Source: Nostoc sp. FACHB-973
GTDB lineage: Bacteria > Cyanobacteriota > Cyanobacteriia > Cyanobacteriales > Nostocaceae
Direction: 5' to 3'
DNA length: 64,000 nucleotides
NCBI RefSeq assembly: GCF_014698115.1
Contig: NZ_JACJSJ010000011.1
Span: forward strand, 1-64,000
The notes beneath the pieces were generated by a model. That model was given only the letters and a program-made list of their open reading frames with translations, was not told the DNA's origin and searched no databases. The position numbers and the translations under genes are program-made. Positions 9,103 through 16,816 of the stretch are shown here, piece by piece; positions within the stretch are counted from its first letter, which is position 1, and every line of letters starts with the position of its first letter.

Positions 9103-9345
9103 AAAAACATCACCTCATAGGATTTTGGATTTTAGATTTTAGATTTTGGATTGGGCATTGGGATTGCTGTACATGGATAGCGGGGCGTTGAGCCATTGCT
9201 GAGCGGAGCCGGAGGGAGACGCTCCGCCTCAGGTGAGGAGTGCTGAGTTAAGAATTAATCTCCCCATCTCCCCCATCTCCCCCATCTCCCCCATCTCCCT
9301 CATCTCCCTCATCTCCCCCACTCCCCACTCCCCACTCCCCACTCC
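9103..9345. repeat. Repeat-filled spacer (TTTTGGA, hairpin and GGGAGATGG repeats)
   Basis: The spacer holds a run of GGATTTTAGATTTT units (9120-9152), then GCTGTACATGGATAG (9166-9180), which also occurs at 37765-37779. Next comes a hairpin-like GAGCGGAGC...GCTCCGCCTC, and finally seven or more copies of CCCCCATCT (9259-9340) and CCCCACT. It is composed of dispersed-repeat types seen elsewhere in the window. Confidence 0.8.
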
Positions 9346-11670
9346 CTAAGAACTAGCAATTTTTGTTTTGGAATTATAAATTGACATCAAGCCAACGGTG
9401 GCTACTAAGGACAAAGCTGAGGGGACAAAAGGCACCCAAGCACCCCAAATTAATAGACCAAAGCAAGCTACATACAGAACACTAGAGGTAACACCAACTG
9501 CCAATGCCAACCAGCGGAGTGAAAGGTTTCGCCAAGCTAGGACTCCTCCCACCACAGACCAACCCCAAATCCAAGCCACCTCAAGCCACAGCGACCAAAC
9601 CCGCAGCAGTGGACGGCCATCTTCCACAGCACTGAGAATTTGGCTAACCATATGGGCTTGTACCAGGACTCCTGGCATTTGATCATCCAAGGGAACTCCG
9701 TAGGGTGTCGGCCAGGTATCTGGAGAATCTCCTCTTGACACCACACCAATCAAAACAATCCGGTCTTTGATAGCATAAGGATTAACCGGACTAGATAAAA
9801 ATTCGGTTAGCTTCACCTGTTCGGCGATTTCCTTTGGGGAACGGTAGTTGAGTAAGATTTGGCCGCCATTGGCATCAATATTTTGATAGGCACCACTACG
9901 AGGGTTCAGATTTGGAAAAACAGTTTTACCCAACTGCAAATTTCCTTTGGGGGTGAACTTGACTCCAATTCCTGAAGGTCGCAGATAGAGCGAAGCCAGT
10001 TGTAGACTGAATGAGTAAGAGGTAGAACACAATGATGTCGCCTCTTGGTTCATGAATAAAAGATGGCGACGAATAACTCCATCACGGTCGTGTATAAAGT
10101 CACTGAATCCCAGATTTGTTGTCGGAATTTCTGGTGGCGGCTGAATACCTCTGACATTGGTTGTGCCATCGGTCCCTTTACATATGCCAATCAAGTTGGG
10201 AGTTTTTTGCAGACGAGTAATTAAATCTGGGTCTTTGGCCTTAAAATCACGGTAGATATCTAAACCGATCGCTCTCGGTTGGTACTGATTAAGTTTTTGT
10301 AGAAGTTTATTGAGAGATTTTTCGGAAATGGAAGCTCCGATTAAGGCCTCACCATTTTTTCTTTGAGTTGCCAAATCATCATCGTCAATGGTGATTATCA
10401 GCAGTCGGGGATCAATTCCTTCTGGTGGACGCAATCGCACCATCTGGTCAAAGGCTTGAATTTCTGGATTTTCCAGCATTCCCACCAACCTCGCCCCAAA
10501 AACGAAGGCTGTAACTGCCACACTCAATGACAAAGTGATGCTAAATCTGCGTTTGATAGATGGAGGTAAATTCGGTATCTCTTCAATTTCTGTAGACCTT
10601 AATTCATCCCAAGTGGGGGGCATCTGGGCTGGATTTTGGCAAATCACTGGTAGCCAAGTCGCACAAGGAAATCGGTCTTCAAGTCCTTGCAACCGTTCCC
10701 GCGCTTGGCGTACTGATTGATATAGAGACTCTCCACTAGCAAAGCCTTGGAGAAAATACTTTAAAAACTCTTGAGCAACTTGGTCTGGAACCGGTTCGCG
10801 CATGACAATTATCTGAGGAATCTGCAAATCAGCCAATTCTCGCGCCAATCCCAATCCATCGCAGGAATTGAATATAGCTAGTTGTAAACCATTTTCAATA
10901 GCTTTTCTCAGAGCATACTTTAACTCGCCAATGGTCAGACTATCAGTTTTATTCAGGTAAATTCGTCCGCTTTCTCCGTTTCCCTGACTAGAACTATGTC
11001 CGGCAAAGAAGAGAATATCCCAGTTTTTTCCCCAGAGATGTTCAGTTAATTCCTTGCGCTGTGGTTCGACAATAAAAGTGACTTCGGCGTTGCTACACTG
11101 TTGCAGTAAAGCTTGATCTGCTTGGGTGTCAATTCCTTGGCTATTACCGACAATTGCCAAAATGTTGACTAAAGGATTTGCAGTGCGTGACTTGTGGATG
11201 CGATCGTAAGTTGGTGAAGCAAGAGCGATTTCAGCCTTGGGGTAGCGTTCTAACAAGTCCCACAAATGCCAGGGTAATAGCTGTAATTGGCTATTTTCTG
11301 TTTGTAAAATGACCCGCACTTCTTCCGTGGACGACAATCTTTCTAACCATTTTTCTCTTACAGAGCGAAATTCCTCCGCTCGCAGCCAGGTATTAAAGCG
11401 TGCCCGCAAAATATGAGAAGTGTTTTCGCAGTCTTGGATCATCGATACATTCGTCACCTGCATTTGCTCAGCATAGAGGCGATAACGATTGCCTATTTGC
11501 CGATAACTAGACTGCCAATGACTATAGTAGAGCGGCATTTCCGGAAATGGAGGTAATTTCCCTGTGATTTCTGTTGTCGCACGCTCCTGTTCTTCACCAA
11601 TTTGGAGGGTAACAGCAAACCCCTGCTCAAAACTACCCTCTCCGAATTTCAGAACTACTAACTTACCCAT
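9346..11670 (-). CDS. CHAT protease-like / CHASE2 sensor membrane protein
   Basis: 774 residues. Residues about 165-350 form a CHAT domain, a caspase-like protease fold, with the dyad in place: His in FFAGHSSSQ (H225) and Cys in IFNSCDGLG (C270). A membrane helix follows near 375-395, then a CHASE2 sensor domain (about 400-690; 'FDQMVRLRPPEGIDPRLLIITIDD', 'RAIGLDIYRDF', 'DGVIRRHLLF'). Three hydrophobic helices close the protein (about 700-765). The likely arrangement is cytoplasmic CHAT and extracytoplasmic CHASE2. No kinase or cyclase follows CHASE2, so the CHAT domain is the only visible output. DUF1822 lies upstream and DUF928 downstream. Ligand and target are unknown. Confidence 0.93.
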   Translation of the reverse strand: MGKLVVLKFGEGSFEQGFAVTLQIGEEQERATTEITGKLPPFPEMPLYYSHWQSSYRQIGNRYRLYAEQMQVTNVSMIQDCENTSHILRARFNTWLRAEEFRSVREKWLERLSSTEEVRVILQTENSQLQLLPWHLWDLLERYPKAEIALASPTYDRIHKSRTANPLVNILAIVGNSQGIDTQADQALLQQCSNAEVTFIVEPQRKELTEHLWGKNWDILFFAGHSSSQGNGESGRIYLNKTDSLTIGELKYALRKAIENGLQLAIFNSCDGLGLARELADLQIPQIIVMREPVPDQVAQEFLKYFLQGFASGESLYQSVRQARERLQGLEDRFPCATWLPVICQNPAQMPPTWDELRSTEIEEIPNLPPSIKRRFSITLSLSVAVTAFVFGARLVGMLENPEIQAFDQMVRLRPPEGIDPRLLIITIDDDDLATQRKNGEALIGASISEKSLNKLLQKLNQYQPRAIGLDIYRDFKAKDPDLITRLQKTPNLIGICKGTDGTTNVRGIQPPPEIPTTNLGFSDFIHDRDGVIRRHLLFMNQEATSLCSTSYSFSLQLASLYLRPSGIGVKFTPKGNLQLGKTVFPNLNPRSGAYQNIDANGGQILLNYRSPKEIAEQVKLTEFLSSPVNPYAIKDRIVLIGVVSRGDSPDTWPTPYGVPLDDQMPGVLVQAHMVSQILSAVEDGRPLLRVWSLWLEVAWIWGWSVVGGVLAWRNLSLRWLALAVGVTSSVLYVACFGLLIWGAWVPFVPSALSLVATVGLMSIYNSKTKIASS

Positions 11671-11842
11671 GACCGTCGCTATCCCTCTTCCTGTGCAAAT
11701 TCACAAACCTCTGATGTCTGATGACAAGCTTCAGAAGTGTGTACAGAACTTTTTTGAAAATCCCAAAAAGCCGGTTTAAATTTTTAATTAATCAATTTAC
11801 CACTTATAAACTACCGACAAAGAGGGAAGATAGCTAGATATT

Positions 11843-12811
11843 TTAAATCCGGAAATGTTCGGTAATACTAGTACCATTCAATGCTACCCTAACGCTAAAT
11901 TCTTCTGTGGGTTCACCGCGAAACTGTAACTGAATGTAATTGTCTGATTTTCTGGATTGAGCATCCAAAAAGACTGCTCCCGAACTATCTAGAACGGTGA
12001 GATGCACTCCTGGTGGTAAGTAAATTTGACTACCAGTTGCGTGCAACTGGAGGTGGATACTCGTTTGTTGATTCTTTTCTGGGCTAATTTCCACAATCAA
12101 CATCACCGGGTGATTCAGAATTTGGATGCCCAAATCAATCAGTTTTGCACGTTTAGTAAATAATTCTGGTTCGTTTAGAGCATTTAGTTCCACAGTTTCA
12201 ATACTACGAAAAGCATAAGCTGGTCTAAGTTCTGGCAGATTCCACAAAGATTCAACAGTTTGCCAGCCCGTCTCAAATATACCAGCAAACCACTGACTCA
12301 AATTCACCAGTGAGGCAAGTGGAGATTCCCGCAGCTGTGCCATATGGTCGATAAATGCTTCCAATGGTTGCAGTTGTCTTAAAGGTAGTGTTTCAGTTGC
12401 AACACTAGGCACAAAACCCAATAGCTTCGCTTCTTGGAGCAATTCATCAAATTCAACCACTAAATAACCTACCCGTTCTTCCCAGGTTTCTGGAGGAATG
12501 GAACATATCTGCTGGTGTTTGTGAACAGGGCGACACTCAAGACGACCAACTGAAGGCACTTCTAAGTCAGCGACATTCCCGCAGAGGCGCATGATGGGGT
12601 TCCAGCTGTCACCAGCTGCGAGATCAGTTGGAATATCCATCATCTGCAAATAGTCATTCACCACCCATACAGCTAGAGTATTCAGCCGGACTTGCTCTGC
12701 TTTTTGAGAATTTGGCTGCTGGTTAGCAAATTGTTGGGCAGTTATGCGAGCTGTTTGGGAAATTGGCAATGTTAAGGTGAAATCGTCTAGCTGATAGGTG
12801 GAGTTATTCAT
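11843..12811 (-). CDS. DUF1822 family protein
   Basis: 322 residues, soluble. Family marks are the opening 'FTLTLPISQTARITAQQFA', then 'KAEQVRLNTLAVWVVNDYLQMM', a tryptophan-centred 'GDSWNP', 'VGRLECRPV', and 'ERVGYLVVEFDELLQEAKLLGFVPSV'. The C-terminal 100 residues are beta-rich. Known from cyanobacteria, function unassigned. It is transcribed in the same direction as the CHAT-CHASE2 gene, 172 bp ahead of it. I infer a shared role, perhaps as regulator or substrate of the CHAT domain; nothing in the sequence proves this. Confidence 0.9.
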   Translation of the reverse strand: MNNSTYQLDDFTLTLPISQTARITAQQFANQQPNSQKAEQVRLNTLAVWVVNDYLQMMDIPTDLAAGDSWNPIMRLCGNVADLEVPSVGRLECRPVHKHQQICSIPPETWEERVGYLVVEFDELLQEAKLLGFVPSVATETLPLRQLQPLEAFIDHMAQLRESPLASLVNLSQWFAGIFETGWQTVESLWNLPELRPAYAFRSIETVELNALNEPELFTKRAKLIDLGIQILNHPVMLIVEISPEKNQQTSIHLQLHATGSQIYLPPGVHLTVLDSSGAVFLDAQSRKSDNYIQLQFRGEPTEEFSVRVALNGTSITEHFRI

Positions 12812-12899
12812 AAGTCAGTCTCTAGTGATCAACGCTGCTATGTACATATCGCCCGTATTCACTAAATTTATGCCACAAAAGAGAGAATGATTCTTAAAA

Positions 12900-12972
12900 A
12901 AAAGGAATGGGGAGTGGGGAGTGGGGAGGTGGGGAGATGAGGTGGATGAGGGGGATGAGAGAGTAGGGGAAG
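12900..12972. repeat. Short tandem repeats (GGGGAGT / GGGATGA)
   Basis: GGGGAGT units pass into GGGGAGATGAGG and GGATGAGGG units in the intergenic space between the divergent DUF1822 and CobW genes. Confidence 0.75.
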
Positions 12973-13096
12973 AATTGTAAGTTTTACTCTAGAATTTCAG
13001 TTTACAATAACTAAGTCAATATTGAAACTCAGGTTCATTTCAGTATTTAAGTTTGCAATGAGTAAAACTTATGATACTGAAGACATCAGGCAAAAT

Positions 13097-14137
13097 ATGG
13101 CTGCAAAAATTCCGGTCACAGTAATCACAGGCTTTTTAGGTAGTGGAAAAACTAGCCTAATTCGTCACTTGCTACAAAACAACCAAGGACGCCGTATTGC
13201 GGTTTTGGTCAACGAATTTGGCGAACTCGGTATTGATGGCGAATTGTTAAAATCCTGTCAAATTTGCCCTGAGGATGGTGAAGGCGACAGTAATATTTTT
13301 GAATTAACCAACGGCTGCTTATGCTGTACCGTCCAGGAAGAGTTTTACCCGACGATGCAAGAGTTGATTAAGCGGCGGGATAGTATTGATTGTATTTTGA
13401 TTGAAACCTCTGGTTTAGCGTTACCTAAACCTTTGATAAAAGCTTTTCGCTGGCAGGAAATTCGCAATGCAGCTACCGTGGATGCGGTGATTACCGTAGT
13501 TGATTGTGCAGCGGTAGCAGCAGGGACTTTTGCCAGCGATCCGCAGGCGATCGCACTTCAGCGCCAAGCAGATGATAGTCTGGAACACGAAACACCTTTG
13601 CAAGAACTGTTTGAAGACCAACTTGCTTGTGCAGACTTAGTGGTGTTGAATAAAATTGACTTGGTGGACGCCGAAACAAAGGCCAGAGTTGAGGAATTAA
13701 TTAAACAAGAGCTGCCCAGAGTGGTGAAGATTGTGGAGAGCGATCGCTCTCGACTCGATGCATCTATATTATTAGGATTCCAAGCCGCAGTCGAAGACAA
13801 CCTAGATTCTCGTCCCAGTCATCACGACACCGAAGAAGACCACGAACACGACGAAGAAATTACCTCCGCCAATTTAATTTTAGATCGTGCCTTTGACCCA
13901 GAAAAGCTGCAACAGCAGTTACAAACCTTGGCACAAGAACAAGAAATTTATCGCATCAAAGGCTTCGTGGCAGTACCAAACAAATCCATGCGCTTAGTAA
14001 TGCAAGGTGTGGGAACCAGATTTGATAAATTTTACGATCGCCCCTGGCAACCCGAAGAAGCCAGACAAACCCGCTTAGTTTTCATCGGCCGTGATTTGAA
14101 ATCCTCAGAAATCGAATCCCAACTCGTAGCTCTATAA
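13097..14137 (+). CDS. CobW/COG0523-family metallochaperone GTPase
   Basis: G3E-family GTPase thought to deliver zinc or cobalt to client proteins. From ATG 13097 it opens KIPVTVITGFLGSGKTSLI (Walker A), then 'VLVNEFGELGIDG', the metal motif GCLCC (CxCC), 'IETSGLALPKP' and 'VVLNKIDLVD' (NKxD). A His/Asp/Glu-rich stretch (about residues 235-250; HHDTEEDHEHDEE) can bind metal. The C-terminal CobW_C domain ends near 'RLVFIGRDL'. 346 residues, usual length. Upstream in-frame ATGs at 13022 and 13058 are possible, but 13097 matches the family and has CAGG seven bases ahead. Metal and client are unknown. Confidence 0.93.
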   Translation: MAAKIPVTVITGFLGSGKTSLIRHLLQNNQGRRIAVLVNEFGELGIDGELLKSCQICPEDGEGDSNIFELTNGCLCCTVQEEFYPTMQELIKRRDSIDCILIETSGLALPKPLIKAFRWQEIRNAATVDAVITVVDCAAVAAGTFASDPQAIALQRQADDSLEHETPLQELFEDQLACADLVVLNKIDLVDAETKARVEELIKQELPRVVKIVESDRSRLDASILLGFQAAVEDNLDSRPSHHDTEEDHEHDEEITSANLILDRAFDPEKLQQQLQTLAQEQEIYRIKGFVAVPNKSMRLVMQGVGTRFDKFYDRPWQPEEARQTRLVFIGRDLKSSEIESQLVAL

Positions 14138-14271
14138 ATTGGGCATTGAGAGTGGTGAGTGAGGAGTTAAGAGTTAGGAGTTTTCTCCTTGTCCCCTTGT
14201 CTCCCTCATCTCCCCATCTCTCCACTCCCGACTCCCCACTCCCCACTCCCCACTCCCCACTCCACAAAACT

Positions 14272-14730
14272 ATGACAATTTCTCAAATATTTGACATTGC
14301 CAATATTTTCGTCTTGCCTTTTTGGACTTTGATGATTTTATTGCCAAATTGGAAAATCACACAGCGAATAATGGCATCATATCTGCCTTTTGTGTTGATA
14401 GCTGGAGTATATTTGTATTTGTTTATCAACAGCATTACGCCAGAAAACGCCCAAGATTTCTCGAATCTCCAATTAGCGAATGTTGCCCGCCTTTTTGCAG
14501 ATGAAAAAGTTATGGCAACGGGTTGGATTCATTATTTGGTGATGGATTTATTTGTTGGTCGCTGGATATATTTAGAAGGGCAAAAAACAGGTGTTTGGAC
14601 AATTCATTCCCTAGCTTTGTGTTTCTTTGCCGGTCCTCTGGGATTACTATCTCATATCTTTACTGCCTGGATATCTCAGAAATTTTTCCCCAAGTTTCCG
14701 CAAAATGAAGCAGTGACGGTAGCAGAATAA
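14272..14730 (+). CDS. ABA4-like membrane protein (DUF4281)
   Basis: 152 residues with about four hydrophobic helices. Family marks are 'FDIANIFVLPFWTLMILLPNW' at the N-terminus and the metal-site-like 'WIHYLVMDLFVGRWIYLEG' in the middle. Plant ABA4 is required for neoxanthin synthesis; a cyanobacterial role in carotenoid handling is inference. The ATG at 14272 was chosen because the upstream 42 codons are translated CCCCACT/CTCCCCAT repeat. No Shine-Dalgarno site precedes the ATG; the repeat ends eight bases before it. It lies 134 bp after the CobW gene on the same strand. Confidence 0.87.
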   Translation: MTISQIFDIANIFVLPFWTLMILLPNWKITQRIMASYLPFVLIAGVYLYLFINSITPENAQDFSNLQLANVARLFADEKVMATGWIHYLVMDLFVGRWIYLEGQKTGVWTIHSLALCFFAGPLGLLSHIFTAWISQKFFPKFPQNEAVTVAE

Positions 14731-14755
14731 CAAGTATCATCAACTGATATACAAT

Positions 14756-14785
14756 TTTAGGGCAGCACAGCTGTGCCACCCTAAA
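14756..14785. repeat. Palindromic repeat after the ABA4-like gene
   Basis: TTTAGGGCAGCACAG / CTGTGCCACCCTAAA, a stem with two mismatched positions. It lies 25 bp after the stop codon, so it may help end the transcript. Same family as 169, 2213 and 59699. Confidence 0.65.
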
Positions 14786-15101
14786 GTAAAATTACGATTA
14801 ATCCGAAATACTTAATAGCAAATAAAGTCTAAAATTCTTCTCTGATCCTGTTAATAAATATTAATTTAAACTTTGAATTAGCATTATATAAAATTTTAAT
14901 TTATCCAAAAATCAAATATTGAATTTCCTTTCATTACTCTTGTATATAGCCGTTCCCATTCAGATGCAGTACAACATCATATCGCAAGGTGTAGGGAACA
15001 GTGCCGTGCCCCTACAGGTGTACCTCACGCTTGTGGGGAAACGCTATACCCTAAGAGGCTATTTATAAAGTAAAAATAAAATTATTGTAGGGTGTGTTAT
15101 G

Positions 15102-15223
15102 TCATGTCCGGCTAATTAGTGATGATTCCCGAATCTATGCACAAACCCAAAAACCCTTCCCCTCTGCTCCCCTGCCCCTCTGCCCCTCTGCTGCCTTAAT
15201 GATAAGTCTTTAACCGGACATGA
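15102..15223. mobile_element. Possible miniature inverted-repeat element
   Basis: TCATGTCCGGCTAA at the left is answered at the right by the reverse complement of TCATGTCCGGTTAA, so 13 of 14 bases match. The core is about 95 bp and includes CCCCTCTG / CCCCTGCC repeats. No coding capacity. Direct target repeats are not clear, so mobility is inference. Confidence 0.45.
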
Positions 15224-15369
15224 TATTAGGCGCATATTTTGAGATTAATTATCACAAAAAATATGAACTGGGTCAGATTGAATTAGGCGGTTCCGGCACC
15301 CCAGAAGAACTGCTTCATGCTGCCAAAGTCCATTGCGTAGCTTGCTTCACGCTTTGCGGGTATTGCTAA
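15220..15369 (+). pseudogene. 49-codon open frame, possible gene remnant
   Basis: An ATG overlapping the right end of the inverted-repeat segment opens a frame reading 'GAYFEINYHKKYELGQIELGG' then 'GTPEELLHAAKVH', with protein-like composition. It then runs into a GTAGCTTGCTTCACGC sequence of a type that recurs (45430-45470, 61275-61300), giving a Cys-rich end. The first 36 residues look like the end of a real protein, cut or overrun by repeats. Family not recognised. Confidence 0.3.
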
Positions 15370-15526
15370 TTGGTATTAGTACAGTTTTACATCTATCTGT
15401 AGATAGATATTTTTAGATATGTAACATTTTTATTCAAAAAAGCTAAAAAGTCTATTAAAATGGGCAAATTTGCTCCATATCGCAGCCTCAACTGATTTTT
15501 GACTATTCTTTTTTGGGTGTCAGTGC

Positions 15527-16651
15527 ATGGATGTTCAAAACTCTGCTTCATCTGCTATCGCTTCTAATTTCAATAGTGTCAAAGCTGAAATATCTTATGT
15601 TCAGGCAATGGAGCATTTAATTGAGGTTGTTCAAGCATTGTCACTAGCACGGACGCTAAAGCAAATCATGGTGATTGTGCGAAAGTCTGCGCGTGAGTTG
15701 ACTGGAGCAGATGGAGCTAGTTTTGTCCTACGAGATGGAGATCAATGTTATTACGCAGATGAAGATGCGATCGCTCCATTATGGAAAGGGCAACGCTTCC
15801 CTATGAGTATTTGCATTGGTGGACATACGATGCGAAACCGTCAGCCTGTTGTGATTAGCGATATTTATGGAGATGAACGCATTCCATTTGCAGCTTACCA
15901 ACCGACTTTTGTCAAAAGCTTGGCAATGGTGCCGATCCGGACGTGTAACCCCATAGGTGCAATTGGAACATATTGGGCTAAGTTACATCAGCCAACTCTA
16001 GAACAAGTGAAGCTATTACAGGCATTGGCAGACACAACGGCTGTGGCAATGGAAAATGTGCAGATTTATGGTGAACTAGAACAAAGAGTCCGCAATCGAA
16101 CTGCTGCACTAGAAAAAGAAATAGAAAGGCGTCAAAAAGTTGAGGCAGAAGTTAGACGCTTATCTCTAACAGATGAATTAACTGGACTGTACAATCGACG
16201 AGGCTTTTTTCTACTTACACAGCAGCAAGTAAAACTCGCTCATCGCCGACAAAAGCCCTGTTGTCTGTTATTTGTAGATATCGATGGATTGAAGGAAATC
16301 AATGATACATTTGGACACGAAGTTGGAGATCGTGTAATTGTTGACACAGCAGAGCTACTAAAACAAACTTATCGAGATTCTGACATTATTGCCCGATTGG
16401 GAGGTGATGAGTTCGTCGTATTCATGCCTGAATCTTCAGATCATACGAATGGAATTGCTGCTCGCCTACAAGCAAACGTTGATTTCTTTAATCAGAATCA
16501 AGGTAGAAGCTATCATCTATCAATGAGTGTTGGAGTTCAACAATGTGTTCTAAATAAAGATGTTTCATTGGAAAAACTCTTATTGCAGGCAGATAAGTCA
16601 ATGTACCAGCAAAAACGCGCCAAGGGAAGTTCCATCAAGCAATTTTGTTAA
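15527..16651 (+). CDS. GAF-GGDEF diguanylate cyclase
   Basis: 374 residues, soluble. A GAF sensor domain (about 45-180; 'ELTGADGASFVLRDGDQCYY', 'SLAMVPIRTCNPIGAIGTYW', 'LLQALADTTAVAMEN') is joined by a coiled coil (about 185-215) to a GGDEF domain. The active-site motif is intact (RLGGDEF, residues 290-296). The product-inhibition I-site RxxD is present at the correct distance (R283-D286). It should therefore make cyclic-di-GMP in response to a small molecule or light bound by the GAF domain. The GAF has 'SICIGGHTM' but not a clear bilin motif, so the signal is unknown. It is followed after 30 bp by a tRNA on the opposite strand. Confidence 0.93.
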   Translation: MDVQNSASSAIASNFNSVKAEISYVQAMEHLIEVVQALSLARTLKQIMVIVRKSARELTGADGASFVLRDGDQCYYADEDAIAPLWKGQRFPMSICIGGHTMRNRQPVVISDIYGDERIPFAAYQPTFVKSLAMVPIRTCNPIGAIGTYWAKLHQPTLEQVKLLQALADTTAVAMENVQIYGELEQRVRNRTAALEKEIERRQKVEAEVRRLSLTDELTGLYNRRGFFLLTQQQVKLAHRRQKPCCLLFVDIDGLKEINDTFGHEVGDRVIVDTAELLKQTYRDSDIIARLGGDEFVVFMPESSDHTNGIAARLQANVDFFNQNQGRSYHLSMSVGVQQCVLNKDVSLEKLLLQADKSMYQQKRAKGSSIKQFC

Positions 16652-16681
16652 CATTCTTAGTCTGTTAAAATTCTCAAAAGG

Positions 16682-16753
16682 TGGGTGACCTGAGATTCGA
16701 ACTCAGAACCAGCGGATTAAGAGTCCGATGCTCTACCGTTGAGCTAGTCACCC
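16682..16753 (-). tRNA. trnK: tRNA-Lys (anticodon CTT)
   Basis: Read on the minus strand, GGGTGAC pairs with GTCACCC as acceptor stem, followed by discriminator A. The D-stem is GCTC/GAGC. The anticodon arm is TCGGA-CTCTTAA-TCCGC, with the CTT anticodon (reads AAG) and a T-C mismatch at the top pair. The T-arm is CTGAG-TTCGAAT-CTCAG. 72 bases, CCA not encoded. Its 3 prime end faces the end of the diguanylate cyclase gene. Confidence 0.93.
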
Positions 16754-16816
16754 ACACGAATAACGATTATAGCAAACTTCTGACAAATGTGCCAGTCCAA
16801 CACCCCAAAAAACGAT

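Larger units (their letters stand above)
14731..15526. other. Intergenic region with repeats and a possible gene remnant
   Basis: About 800 bp. It contains a palindrome of the CACAG/CTGTG family (14756-14785), a copy of '(T)AGGGAACAGTGCCGTGCCCCTAC' type sequence near 14993-15018, and a small inverted-repeat-bounded segment (15102-15223) filled with CCCCTCTG units. A 49-codon open frame follows at 15220-15369. The last 150 bp before the diguanylate cyclase gene are A+T-rich and presumably carry its promoter. Confidence 0.5.
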
